Part shown: positions 37,828-52,351 of the stretch, one piece after another | Layout: every line of letters starts with the position of its first letter | How positions within the stretch are numbered: the first letter of the stretch is position 1 | Source of the DNA: Dipetalonema caudispina | Lineage: Eukaryota > Nematoda > Chromadorea > Rhabditida > Onchocercidae | Reading direction: 5' to 3' | NCBI GenBank assembly: GCA_013365325.1 | Contig: JABVXV010000047.1 | Location: 124,001-188,000 of the forward strand | Length of the DNA: 64,000 nucleotides | The notes under the pieces: model-generated | Database searches by the model: none | Seen by the model: only the letters and a program-made list of their open reading frames with translations | Told to the model about the DNA's origin: nothing | Position numbers and translations under genes: made by a program

Positions 37828-38877
37828 TCTGGTACTTGACACCTGTAAAATGATCCTTAAACATAATCTTTCGTGATATTCCGTTTACACCATCCAAAAA
37901 TTCATGTGGATAAAGATTTTCAAAATTATTCAGACTAACCCGAAATTTTGAAAATTGAAAAAACGAATTAGAAAGAGTAATTAGTGACAGGACCAGATAT
38001 TTAGTGAAAATAAATGGAAATTTCGCAAAATACAGAAAACTGTAATAAAGTTTACATATTTCTAGTCAATGACAAGATAATGTTTTACTCGTTCTCATTT
38101 TTCATGAGGAACTACTATATCAATGTGATAGATTTATCAGCATTTATGATTAGTATTTAAGTAAAAATTTCCTTCATGAGATAGCAATACATTTTTTGTA
38201 ATAATTTTCATTCAGATCGCTGTGATTGACTCAGTCTTATGTTGGTCAACAAGAAACTCATCCCCGAATTATCGCTAATTCTATCTAACAGGTACTAAAC
38301 TCCAACTGTAAATTTATAATTATAGTTCAATATTTTGATTACTCCAAGTTCTAATCTGGAAGCTCACAACGAAACAGTTAAAAGCGTATGACTGCTACAG
38401 ATTGCAAAACATAATAATACGAGATATAATTGAAACCGGTACTGATATCGCAGTTATAAGGAGTAGTATGCCTGTCGAGTCATTTCCGTCTCTGGGAGAT
38501 TTGAAGGAAAGCGGAAGTGAAAAGACGAATTTTTAAAGGAATTATGTGCTGGAAAAGTGCTGGGAAAGTAAAGTAAATGTAGAAACTCAGAATCATTTAA
38601 ACCAAAAAAAGGCATCTTAAAAGAAATGCAAAATGATGCTGTTTGAATGGAATAATTGAATAAGCATGAAAGATGATGGGTATGTAACTTTAAATACAAA
38701 GGAGGAGCTCAAAGGCAATAGTGAACGAACTCGTCAGGCAAAAGTATTTATAGAGAAAGTAGGGCAGGGTGCATTATCGAAAGAAATGAAACTAATTTGG
38801 AAATGTTGTGAAGTTCAAAATGGAAAAAGAAAGGCATTCCATATTGCTTTATACTTTAAATGTATATCATATTAATG

Positions 38878-38914
38878 TTTTTTTTTTTATTTTTTTTTTT
38901 TTTTTTTTTTTTTT
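38878..38914. repeat. Poly-T run
   Basis: About 36 T with a single A interruption, followed by GCAATAG. On the minus strand this is a poly-A tract; no retroelement body is recognisable next to it. Confidence 0.9.
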
Positions 38915-40380
38915 GCAATAGAACACATTATGCAGAGCAGAATGACAGTTCATAATGAAAGATCGATAGTTAAAAATAATTATGGCGGGTAATAATTGAT
39001 TTGGGCATCAGATGGACTCATTCTCTTTGCAAATTTGATCAGCCCTATTTTCATGCTAACAAATGAATCGATAAAGCTTGTGACTATTAAATGATTTGAT
39101 GCAATATAGAGATTGTTAGGATGACACTGGTTAGTTCACAGATAAACTATTATATTATCCTCAAATAACCTGAACAATATTTTAAGGGGATTTTGCATTT
39201 ATCAATACAACAAAGATGTTTCAGTTATGTTAACTAGAACCATTGTTTCGGGAAGTAAAAAGAAGTATGCGAAAGTTTTCGAAAAGTGCTTTCTAAATGT
39301 TGTAAATATTTTGAAACTGATAAAAGAAAGGCATGGAGGATTTCGAAAGATTTGCAAATAAGTTTCCCATTTACTTCAATGAATACAAGCAAATGTTGCT
39401 TAATTAATAGAGATCCATGCTCTCACTCACCATTATCGTATCCCACTGCTCTTCATTCTAATTATATAACAACACTTTCAGTAATTTGATCATAATGGAG
39501 AAATTCAAACACAATCGATCACCTCTACCCGAAGATTTTTATCTCAGTTTTGCACCGTGGCAAATGCTTCATCCCTGTTTTGCATTACCTTATGAAAACT
39601 TTCGATAATACATCCTCAGGAGAATTAAAATATGTAGGATAAAATGAACTTGCTTACTGATGACAATTCGAGCAAGATTCGACCAGAATTGTTTACTATT
39701 TCAAGTAGTAGAACTGCATGCTCGTCGACATTTTGTACTAAATTTCCTAGCAAACTAGCCATTGCAGTTGTTAAATAATTGCATTTCATGTACCTCACTG
39801 ATTATGCTGTTGATATAGTCAAATTATTTGCTTCTAAAATACACGAATTTCAACAACCAGTGATGAATTCCTTCATTCCTCTTCACACATTATTCACTAG
39901 AAACAACCATAAAACAATTTTTTTAAGACAAAAAGTGATAAAAAACAAGAAAACCTTCTCTTTCCAGTAGTTCATCGAGGTTATGTAAATTAGATCCAAC
40001 AAATCCAGGCTGCAGTGTTAATTTGTCATCCTTGGTATCTAATTTGATCACTTTGTTTGTTGGATAAATTAATCATTTCTTGTGAATCTACTTTTTTAAA
40101 TTGATCAATACGAGTTGTTTATCCTTGAAAACCTAAAAACGAGCGAATCAAATGAATCAATGATGAAAAATACATGCAAAACAAATGTGCACAAATAGGT
40201 GCCATTTTCATTAGATTTTGAGACATTTGAACAGTCTCATTAAATTAGTCCATTACCAACCAAGAAGCTCATTTTATCCACTTTTATTTAGAAATGTAAT
40301 CATATTCTACTGTCTTTCATTCCTTTTTTGTTTCATAAAAAAAATATTGAGATAAAGAAGTGTACGTAGGAGAACATCAA

Positions 40381-40385
40381 AGAGA

Positions 40386-40425
<40 letters not shown>
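40381..40425. repeat. (GA)n microsatellite
   Basis: A run of GA dinucleotides with two AAAG-type interruptions at its start. Confidence 0.95.
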
Positions 40426-40427
<2 letters not shown>

Positions 40428-41389
40428 ATGGATTACGTGAAGGAACAAATACAGTTTGTTATATATAGAGAATATCTTGAATAAGAATTATTAAATGATT
40501 TAAGGAAGACACAATGTCTATTCTATCTTAGTATTAGATTCAAAGATGGTTGAATTACTCGACGAACATAGTGAACTAGATTAGATCCCAAGATGGCTGC
40601 TAACAACATGGATCACTGAGTCGGAGTGACAAGTGTTTTTCTTACTGTTGTTGTACCAAGAAAATAACGGACAGGAAAGAATTTACTATTCGATATATAT
40701 GTGCATGTCACAGCTTTCTTCAAAATTAATCGATAATTTCCAGAATAATAATACTGAAGATTATCATAGGACGAATCAAGACCAATGCTAACATACATTA
40801 GGTGATAACACATTCTAATTATGTATTTGTGAAGCCAAAAGAGAAAATAGCATTGGTCAAAAATTTATCAAATGTTCTAGTTTTTTTAGCCACTCAACTA
40901 CTCCTATCATGGAAACTCTGTTTCCACAATGATTTCATGATTCTGAGCAGCTAATGCATTCTTAAAGTCTGATTTCGTTTTTTTATACTAACCATTCTGC
41001 AAAATCATTCGAGGTTTCTCGAATATTGTTCCTGCTTACTTATTGTTTTGAAACTTTTCTATTTTTCTCAGCGAGTGGGACAGATGTTTTATGTTTTGAA
41101 ATGGAGTGGATACTTCATATAAATGAATTGAAATAGAAAGTTATTTTGCTAGAATGCTCAATTTTTCCCACGCCAACGATACTAAAATACGAAATCTTTA
41201 CTCGAGAAACAAACTCCTATACATCCTTATTTTTCATTGGCAATTAATGCAGTTCAGATTTCTTTCCCAATATCCATTTATCTAAGAAAATATAGCATTT
41301 CGAAGTCATCAAAGGTTATCAAAGGTCCCAATGATATGAAAATCTCACGCATATATTGACCTTTTTATGTCACTTATCTAATTCAATGT

Positions 41390-41643
41390 TGCAAGCAAGA
41401 ATTTGCATCCCTTATAAAAGTTTTTACAAGAATTACATGGTAGTTGTAATTTAAACATTTGATTTGCTATCAACCGAATCAACGTGAAATTTTCTGATGG
41501 CTAATATCGACGAGTGGATTCAAACCAATAACCACAATCCGACCTGACATAATTAGTAGAAGAGCACTGAACAACTAATTTCCTTAAGTATTTCTGACAA
41601 ATAATAGCTGAAAAAAAAGTCTTTCCACAAATTTGAATGAAAG
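41390..41643 (+). repeat. Dispersed repeat, copy 2 (about 254 bp)
   Basis: Same orientation as 37278-37541 and closely similar over its length. A 19-mer, GTTATTGGTTTGAGCCTAT, at 41766-41784 is the exact reverse complement of part of copy 1 (37413-37431) and resembles the matching part of copy 2, so an inverted fragment of the element may follow. Confidence 0.88.
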
Positions 41644-44600
41644 AACAACAAAAAACAATCATCGGATAGATAGCTCTTGTTATAAGTCGAAAAATGTTAA
41701 GCTGAAGCTATTATAAAGGTTCATCTTTTCAAAATAAAATTTTTTGTTGTGTCACAGTGAAATTTGTTATTGGTTTGAGCCTATGGTAGAGCTGAAAGGT
41801 TAATAACTATAAAAAAAGAATGGTAATTTGGTGATTTTTACTAGGCTTTCTGCAATTAAACATTGTGCGTACATTGGAGAAAAAGGATAACCGTGGGAGA
41901 CATTAATTAACCATAAACAAATTTCTATAATTTTTATGTTGTATCAGTAATAATGTTCGAAGGGACATGAGTCATTCCTTGCATGAATTATTAATTTGTT
42001 AAAGATTCAATTGATATTTTCAAATTTAGAATAAGCATGGGATCGAAGGTGGTACTATCTTAACATACTTTTTTATGTGTGCCAGTTGATGCAGTTCAGT
42101 TTTTATCATACATAAATGTCTATTATTTTTGAAGACAAACGAATTAAACAGAATAATAAGTTGAATGGCCAACCGAGGTTGTACTGCTTAAGAGAAAGCT
42201 ATATGAGCTTAAACGATTACTAAGCAAAAAGCAATAGACTATAAACTACCTAAGAGATTTTTACGTTAGAGTGTGCCCTACATAAGTCTAAATAAAAACA
42301 GCAGATAAGTATAAGCCAAGTATATCCAACCAATATCAGCAAAGGAACTGCCGCAGTATTTTTCTTCATTAATAAGCAAATTCTTTTTTTTTTTTGCTCA
42401 AAAATATATTAAATAAATGCCTCATATTACATGGTAAGAAGTGCAGCACGCAAAAAGAGTAATCAAAAATATTGCTTAATCACTGTACTGCAAAAAGGAT
42501 GTAAGCAATATGAATGAAAAAATAAAATTGAACAATTATTTAGATATTGTTAATTACATCCGTGGGATCCCTGATACTAGCACTTAGTGAATAACTTGAA
42601 GAGTTTTCTGACCTGAAGTCGTGGAGAAACATCATGCAATGAGTCACGTTAGAGGAAAACAATTAGAAAGTTTGTAAGGATACAAAGACAATGTTAGGAC
42701 TTTCAATTTCAAATTTCAGCATTATAGCTTGCGTGTAAATTACAACTGATGGAGAAAGTGTTACAACAAAAGCATATTTATATGATTATTATAATTTAAA
42801 TAACATTTTGAGGCTTTATTTGAGAATGACTTTCCTTTGCCAGTTAAAGCCACTCTATCAGTTTTTTTCTTATTTTTTCGGCCAATATTTCCTTTATTAA
42901 CCAAAGCTGCTGATATGTTAAGCATGGATATTGCGGGGATAGGTGTGAAAAAGGAAGATTTTCTTGCCATACTCAGGGCAAACCTTCGAGATGTATGTCT
43001 GACTGGAAAGAAAAATTAAATTCCAGCTAGATTTTTAAAATATTTCAAATGATACAAATTTATTATACTTACCTTTTGAATTACATTTAGAACAACACTG
43101 AAACCAGGAAGAATTCAAGGAAACAGTATCTTTACCGTAATTACTTGTATATCATGAGTTTTTTAGAGTACCTTAAGATCAAACCTCCTTGTTATAAAAC
43201 CTAAGATTGTTATTTCTGCCTCATTCTCCCTTCATCCTATTTATAAGATACGAATAGTGTAAACAGCAGTGGGAAAAGCCGCTGTAGGTATACTCTTCAA
43301 AAGAAAAGAACAAATTATCCCATTTGCCAGGAAGTTAGCGAATTGAGAACTAGCCATTTTTCGATAGCTTGTCGTTCGATATCAAGGAAAACTCCCAAAG
43401 CTATTTAGGTTCGAGAATCCCATCTGATCCCAAAATATGTTTAGTGTGTTTAGAGCCTACAATATAAGTAAATGAACTTAAAAAATTTGTCTGCCGTACA
43501 TGTGTGAATTATAAAATCTCGATTATCGCAACATCACTACTGCTAGAATTATCAGCCAAAAAAAATTTTTCATTATCAAGTTTACTGGGGAAAGAATTAG
43601 CCAAATGTTAGTGAATCGCGAAAGAAAACTTTAATAAATATATACAACAATAAGACGACCAGAATAATCAAAAAGCTCATACAATTCCTCCTGAAAACCC
43701 CAATAATGGTTCAGAATTTTCTCAAGGCAAGGTTACTTACATTTGATAACTCTTCAATTTTCCAGCAATTTTATCATCCGGTAGCCTAAATAATTATCAT
43801 GCATATATGCATATGTATAATGTTCTCATAGTGAGAAGACTAGCAAAACAGGAAAATTGTGTATGACTTTTCCGAACAGCGGAAATGTAGAGCTCATTAT
43901 TATAATTTTTTTGCTTACTTCAAAAAACATGACTGCCTATTTGCAGAATTTGAGATTCTCAGCTCTCTTATACAAGGTTAGGAATGAATCTTTGTTCGTA
44001 AGCAAGTAAACGAGTCATTCAGATTATGGCAGTTTATATACATAATTATATATGAGTAAGCAAGGATCATTTTTCCATAAACTTATTGATATCCACCCGT
44101 CGGAGCAGATTTGATAATTGAATTCACGATAAAATGCTTCGTTTCACCACTCATTTAAGTGAAGCAAAAATTGATATCAGGTAGGTATGACGATAGATGG
44201 CGACAGATATAAGATTAAAAACAGAAAATAACTTTAAATGATAAAGAAGGTAGTGAGGAAGAAATATATATTGAAACCGCAGTATTATCACGGATTATTT
44301 GATATTCTAGGTAACAATATTGGTATTCTAGGTGACTGAGCGGAATCTCCAAATATAAAAATCCGTATCCTATAACACTGATTATTCCTACTACGTATTT
44401 ACGGGATGGCAGACAACTGATCACATTATTTGTGCCATTTTGTTTTTTTATACACAAATGAAATGTTTTTAAATTCAATTTTAGAGAAAGCAGTGAATTT
44501 TTTCTCCAAATTACTTTACGAAGGGAAGAAATGAATTGTTAATGAAATTTCCGGATCTGCAAAAATTTGGTTTGTGTGAAAATAAATTTAATATAAGCTC

Positions 44601-47600
44601 AATATGTAAAATAAATTTATTGCCGAATTATTCAAAAAAATTTTTCTCACAGTTATACTAAAAGCTCGCTGTTGAATCAGCTATTAAATCACCAATTTTT
44701 AGTTGATTTCTTGAAAATATGTACAACATACAACAACTCTACTCTTAGTCTAAGAAAACATTGAAATTTTATTTTTTTAAAAAAAGGTGTTAGAAATTCA
44801 ACTATGTTATCGACCACTATTAAACAAATTTGCTTTTACCTTCCTATAGAAGATTCCTTTCAATGAGTTGTGATGCTTAGAATAGAGCTGGTTTGATATA
44901 AGCAGGCACTGATAAAACAATACTTCTTATCCAAAACAGAAAGTACTCGTGGCAAGTCATCAAGAAATCAAACTTTGGAAGTAGATCAAAAGTTCATGTC
45001 TTCTTGAAAATATTTCGACATTTCATCCTTTTTTGCGGCTTACAATGCAATTCTTTTTCATAGCATAACAAAATCTCAAGAAAAAGTGAGACTAATTATA
45101 TAAACTGAAAGTTGTGGTATAGAATACGTTGCTGTAAGAGATAATCTGATAAGCACTTCAAAAAAAATTTTTTCCACTTTTTTCATCTCCCTTTTTAAAG
45201 GGTTAACAGCCAGCTGACTGAGTAGTACACGGATCAAGAGTGCTTATATTCAACACCTACTGATCTGAAAAGAAAAAAAAAATTAGTTTCATTCGAAAAC
45301 AGAAAGCCGAAATATTTCCGCTTGAAAATTTTCGAAAAAAAAGGTTATCAGAATTTGATCAAAAAAGCGAAAAAATACTTCCTCTGTTGTCAAAAAAAGC
45401 ACATTTCAGTTTCCTCCGTTTGTGTAAATTTCGTTCCATTCGTTCATATACTTGATCCTAATGACAATCTATATGCGATAAATGATAGACATTTATTGTA
45501 CTATACTGATTTTGATCTTTTAGACCTGGAGGAAGTTATATTGCTTATTTATCCCCTTACAACTCTTATCAGTAAAATGTCAATTACTAAACTGTAATAG
45601 GTCTAGGACTAAAGTCAGGCATTAAAGTGCCAAAGACACAAAGTGATTTTACCAAAGTAATTTAGGAGGGATTCCCACTTGGAAAAATATTCTGAGCGGT
45701 AGAAGAAATGCACAAAAGTTCCGTAAAACATTTGGATACTGATATGATTACTCATTATTCGTCACTTTCAACCTACAATTTAATAATTAATTAATCCTTT
45801 AATTCCACTGCCTGCTTCTTCAAAGTCTTTAATACAAAAGTAAAGAAAGTTATTGCAGAAAAAGAGAGTTGGGAATGATCACAAAATATAGAAATGCAAT
45901 TTGTTAGCTTCATTGACTAAAATTGCATCCGTGAAGTAAATATCTGTTATGAATCTCATATAATTGAATTTTGAAGCTAAAATAGAAACTGATATTCTAT
46001 AACAAGAAGTAATAGCACAGAACATTATAAGCCACACGTCATTCTTCCAATTCAGTTCTTCTTTTCCTTTCCGAATGTTGTAATATCAAATGGTGTGTGA
46101 AAGATCCAATAGGAAAAAAAACTCCTCTCAATCTTTTTTTTAAAGTGCCTGTGCACTGGTAATTGGAGCACAAAGCAAAGGTGCTGACCGGCTAGTCATA
46201 ATTATTTATTACTTGCAAATGACATATTATTTCTCAATTTTTCGAGTTCATAAACAATTTGTTGTGAAATTTGGCCCGAGTACTACATGAAGTCTAACGA
46301 TCGCAAGATGCAAATGGATGTGAAATTTCAACAGTAACGATTAAATGGCTAGGTTAACAGTCACTTTAATCCGAGACCTGATTGAACAAAAATAATCGAT
46401 AATATCTAAATAGACCAAAAATATCAAATTATCCAGAATGATATGTGGCGAATTTCTCACATCACGCATGAAACTGGAAACACAATCATTGGTTCTTTTT
46501 TTATGAAGAAAAGTGTAAAAGAATTGTGTCAAAAATTGTTGCTTAATTCGTTTTAGTTAAGTAACAGAAGTATCTCACATGTCCAAAAATGGGATTTTAA
46601 TGAAATTTGATTCCATGACCATTCCATCCTTTTTTTTCCAGTCTCCTAATCAATTTCAGAAAGAAACCCTCAACAAAATGCCAGTAGGAGAGCGGAAGGA
46701 TAATGATGAAATGCATGTTTGAAAATGCTGGGATTAGAATTTAATTTAAATCTGTCCTAATAAAAGAAGTGGGTATGGGAGTGATTTTGCATCCAAAATA
46801 TGATTTCAATGAAATTTGACTGCATGTCGCCTCTTTGTCTTCCATTAACAACACAAAATTTTCAATTCGCTAATATTTTTTCAGTTTGTTGAATTTACCA
46901 AAAAAATGACAACTAAAAATGATGAAATTTGAAAAAAAATCCAGAAATTTCAACTAACACAGGAACTGCAAAGTTGGAATTTCATGTAAATTAAAAGTTC
47001 ATTGCAATATTTAACGCTGTTTTTCAAAACTAAAAAAAAGATGAAAATGATAACTATCTATTCCATAGTGATGGAAAGCTATCATTTTTCGTGGAATTGT
47101 TAAGTGTGCATTATAATGTATCGCCTGATGATAACATGATTACATATGTTATCTTCCTTTCCAACCGGCCACCAGGTCACTTAGTTTAATCCATCGACTG
47201 ATTAGGCCATCGATCTTTAACGAAAGTAACAATAAAATTTTGAAAAACACAATCATCATTTCATACATTCTTCGGTAGAATCTTTTATTGCAATGAATAT
47301 ATTTGTGTTATACTTTTGAAGTTCATTCTGAAAAAGCTCATCTGAAACACTTCGCCAGTCACTTCTAATATATTTGAAAAACTTTCATTTTATTAGAGAA
47401 TGGGAATCGTGCAAAAGAATTTTAATGAATTAATAGATAATGAAAAAAGAGCTGACTCTACTTGTTCAAATTTATGGCCTATAAGACCATTTAAGGTTGC
47501 TTATTACTCAGCGATATTAATGTGTTGTATATTGAAATGTTTACCGTTTTGAAATTTTTGTTGCGAAATTGAAATTTAACAAGAAATAAAGGATGGTTTA

Positions 47601-50600
47601 CAAAATCCACTTGAAGTAGTGAAGAAAATGGGAAGTTTTATAAATTATCTAACTAAAAACAGTTTGAGAATTCCGTACGGCCTCTTTCGAAACGATTTTC
47701 AAACAAACAATCGAAAGTATTTAAGAGCGAAAACAGGCGAATGGACTGAGCCACTGAGGTTACTGAAATGGCCAAGTTGATTTCAAAAACATTTCTTTTG
47801 ATGCGGTTGTTCCTGTCATCATCTTGCCTTTTACGGTAGTAATGCAATTAAGAAATAATCAAGGACAATTCACTTGACTACTTTTGCTATGCCAAAATGC
47901 TTGAATTAATTTAGAAAGATGGATGGGAGAGTTCCCAAATTGTTTTATCAATTTCGTAAACTCCTAATGCATCACTATAATAATGTAATGACAAACGATT
48001 CCTAAGAGTAAGTTTAAAATGACTACAAATAAGGCCAATTACAACATTATAAATCATTATTGTTTTCAGAGACCTTAAAGGAAATCATTAAATATTCTAA
48101 CGTATTCTGACTGATTCGGTCATCAATAGTATCGTTTATCGTTTTTAAACATTGCAAAGATTGTTTCTGAAGTTCTGGAGAAAATTAAAATACTCTAATG
48201 CACTGTGAATTTACAAAAGGCTGGTAATGATGAAAGAAAAAAAACATCAATCTCAATTGTATAAATTCCCTAACATTTTCTTAAATCTAAGCACAAAATG
48301 TTACTTAAACAACTTTAAATGAAAAAAACAATCTTTGTAATGTTTAAAAACGATAAACGATGCCGTTGGTGAAACGAGTTAATCAGAATATGTTTAAATA
48401 TTTTAATAACAAGTTATCCCATCTTGAACAGCAAGAAAAAACAGCTGCCTGAATGCGTAATGTCTCACTTGTCCTGATATCCAAGCCATACGCTTTTTGT
48501 TAGCGATAATTTCAAACCGAATATTACCCAGTCAGCCGGAACGAACTCATAATCGGTCCAACAGTTTGATTTCGACTAATTGCGCTGTCCTCTTCTGCAT
48601 GTACACTGCTCAGCGTCTCTCATCCCCACATGACAACAAAGTAAATAGATCGTACGTCGTGAGGAATGAATGAATAAATGGTCGGAAATTGCTTAAGAAT
48701 ATGAAATGTTTCACTATTTCATTTTATGGTGAAATGTTGCATCCATCAACACTTTGTCACACATTTTCTAGCTTAATTGGAAAAAATAATTTTTCATTTG
48801 GTGCATAGATGGATAGACTTCATTTTTTGCCATGCTCAAATAAATCTTCTTTTGGATGTTTAAAGATCGTCGTAAATGTTCAACATTCAGAAGTTAAAGG
48901 AATAATGTACGCAATCTCAATGCAACGATATCGGACAAGCCGCTGTTCTTCCTTCCAGCGCAAAGAGCAGTTGCTATGAGAAAATTTAAGAACTAACATA
49001 TTTTTTCAAGCTAAGAAGGAGAAAATAGAAAGCAGAAGGGACGGTTCTGTCGTAGCCGTACGGCTGAAATCCCACCACAAGAAATAAAGGCAGTTATGTA
49101 CGCTTAGATGAGGGAGGAGGTATTTGTAAACGGAGACAATGAATATTATCGAATTTTTATTATATCCTCACTGAATACACTAAACAGCAAGGACGGTCAC
49201 AAGGCAATATACTCATTGGAAAAGAGCCAATCCTTAAAAAGAAGTGGTATAATTCACAAGACAAGACAAATTCCGAATATCCGATAATTAGTCCAATATA
49301 TTTGTTCTTTTGCCTTACAGGCTAAGTTTAAACTTCCTGGCACAATTGATTTCATTTCTTAATAAAAATACGACATGCTTTTAATATTTCAAACGATTTG
49401 AAAAATGACAGGGAATCCAAGTTACTCGCATGGTTCGATGTTAAGATGGCTACGTTGTAATTGTATTTTAGTCATTGAAAGTACTCTTGGTAATTGCTAA
49501 TATGGGGAGCTTGGAGAGACATAAATGTTTGCCACAGGGGAATTATGTCTTGATCAATTCAAGCTACGTTTATTCAATTCATCGTGAATGTATAAGTCAC
49601 CAATTAATGATATCAATGTGATGATAAAAACAAGGTTAAGATGAAATGACCGATTTTTTTAGTTGACAAGCAAAAACAGATAAGCAAGCAGTCCACACTT
49701 TGTCATGTTGTTTCATTAGAAAAGAGAAAGATATGAAAATTTGCGTTCAAAAATGTTTTCTCTGTACAAAACACATTATTCTTTGGCTTTCTGCTTCTAC
49801 CAGTTGTATGAGAATTCATTCTCCGGAAATGTTGTAGAGAATTAGGTAGGACAAAGATGGATGGAATAGGAGCGGATATCAATGGCTTTCACAAAGATGG
49901 TCTATTAAGTAATGAGGTTGGAAGGTTAAAGTGAATCGTAGGAAATACATCAAAAATTAGTCGGATGATTTCAAGTAAAAATTCTATCTGCCAACAGGAA
50001 CATCGGATGGTGTATCAATTAGTCGAGGAAGTAGTGCAGGGAAGAGATCTCTTGGTGACGTCAAGGATCAAAATATCTGCTGGAAAATGATGATTTCACC
50101 AAACACATTTTTCATTGTTAATCATCCTCCATTTCTAAAAATCAAGTAGATTACTTTGGGATACACGCATTGCGTGAACTCGGAAAACGTGTAATACTTA
50201 TTTTCACAAAACTAAGACATATATATCGACACTCATTCATACAAGGTGAAAAAGAACCAGATACAGGACCGATCATGTATCGGTTTTGATTGCATATATG
50301 GAATACAAAATGTTTGAATTCTGGACCAAAGTTTTCAAAGTACTGTCAATATGCTATGATAAGAAAATTCAGTGGAGAGAATCGATAGACAAGATCTGGC
50401 ATTAGATGATGTTGACAATTTTCATTGTTCAAAGCAAACTGATAATAATAAGTACCTCTCGAGGACATTTTATAAGGGAAAGGACACGTAGAAGAGGGTA
50501 CGGGAATACAAGGAAATTGTTTGTTTCCCATACACTCAACCATTTATTTTTGTTTATAAATCACATACATAATACGCTTCCTCCTTCTGTCGAAAAATTG

Positions 50601-52351
50601 CAAATCTTCAAAAATGTGAACTGAACAACGCCACAAATTAGAAAATTAATGCTACAGCTGAGATAAGAAATCTTGTTTAATTCGAGATCCTGCAACAAGT
50701 AGAAAAGAAGGCAAACAGACTTGTGAGAGCAAAGATTATGCACAGATTAACTTCCTTAATGCTTACTTTGATAGTAGGGAATTCAATTAATATTTTATCG
50801 ACAACTTTGCTTCGGTAAGGTGCTTTGCTAGTTTCTCACTTAAAACACTGACAATTATCCTCACTGATAAACGATTGTCTTAAAACGATGAAGAAAGCCT
50901 CAACAAGTATAACAACATAATGACTATCGATACTGCGAAATGGTCTGTCAAATTTGTAGATACGAAGTGCTGATAACAAAAATTACGTTGGACAGATGGT
51001 AAGGAACAGATCAAACAGAGTTTAAAGGATTAAAAAACTGGTTGTAATAAATTGGATACAGAAGGAAACGAACGGTGTCTTCCCCGTCTTCTCTTCTGTC
51101 TTGCATTGTTTTTTTTTTTTCATGATTCGACTGTTAGATATGGTGTAAGGATCTCCGATATAATAAACTGACATTATTCTGAAATTACTATTTATTCCCA
51201 ATTAATTATCGTGAACCAGAAGCAACTAGTATTAAAACTCCTTTTTTTGCTGTAATTCTTGTTTTATTTTCAATTTGTTTAAGGTATTTCATATTCCCGG
51301 CCATATTTGTTGTTAAAACTGCTAGTATCTTGTCTCACATAGTTTAAAATGGATGTAAGATGATTACTAGTCTTGAACCTTCTTATTGAAATAAAATAGG
51401 AAATTTAATTTTGTCTTAGAACTCCAGGAAAATGCCTTTAAAAGATTGAGACTTTTCTTTATGCTAACGAAATAGTGGTATTTGTCGAGTTTACCATTCG
51501 ATACCCTTACAGGTTGATGATGAAGTGTTTGAAACATAAAAGATTCTCTGTACAATTATAAATCTCAAGTTCAAAATTCTTTTTTCATCAAGTCTTGAAG
51601 TGTTGTAAATGTCATCGGTTCATTTATACGACTAAGCAATCAACAGCTTTTGCTGTAACAATAGCTGCAGTTTCCATGATCATGAGAACAACTGTCATTT
51701 GCTATGTCGCGAATTTTAATGGAACAGGAGGTGTAGATGTATGTCAGAATTCGTACATATTTTATAATGGACCGGATATCGTTACGACTTAACCTGCCGG
51801 AAAAGACTGATCTGTTAAACGTATTCTTCCAACAAACCTGTTAGCCACGATTATGAACTTTCCTTTCGCTGTCATCGTACAGCAGCTTGTTTGAAATATT
51901 ACACTGATGTCCCATAACGCTAGTTCCCAACTAATCGATATGTAGTTATCACTTTAACGCATTGAGATTCTTTGACTGTCTTTTCGGGCAATTAATTTAA
52001 TCATTTCGAAAAATGTTGAAACTACGACTTTACCTTCCAGCGCAATGCAACAGATGAGTTAGGTACTTGACACGACCAATCATATTCTTTTTGGGATCAT
52101 TTTTCAGTTCATATTTTGCACGACATTTTTTCATTTGATCTGAACTAAAAATTAATTCTAAGCCATCTTTGCGATGAATAGTTGAATACAGTCAAAAGAA
52201 ATTGACTCTCTCCAAAAAGTGTATGTCAGTGATTCATGGTACCACTATCATTATAAATCATGGACATTCAGTTATACGTATTATCTTCCAAAACTCGAAA
52301 TAAATTTTCGGAAGTTTTATTACATGCGTATCTAAATTTCAGGCCATCGGT

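Larger units (their letters stand above)
37850..52340. other. Gene-poor region of about 14 kb
   Basis: I find no multi-exon gene. Isolated frames (for example 38666-38875, 39495-39608, 42837-43019, 47400-47552 and 51595-51792 on plus) are shorter than 75 codons, lack recognisable domains and lack partner exons in phase. The stretch contains a poly-T run, a GA microsatellite and the second copy of the dispersed repeat. Segments at 48480-48660 and 48900-49130 are locally less AT-rich but I see no gene in them. Confidence 0.5.

Noticed and set aside
38878..38914. Poly-T as the poly-A tail of a minus-strand retroposon
   Set aside because: No adjacent body with coding or SINE-like promoter features and no target-site duplication could be seen.
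42761..43019. Overlapping plus and minus frames of 60-69 codons
   Set aside because: Neither has splice partners or recognisable content, and they overlap on opposite strands.
43400..43430. TTAGGTTCGAGAATCCC, resembling a tRNA T-arm
   Set aside because: No matching acceptor stem, D-arm or anticodon arm could be folded around it.
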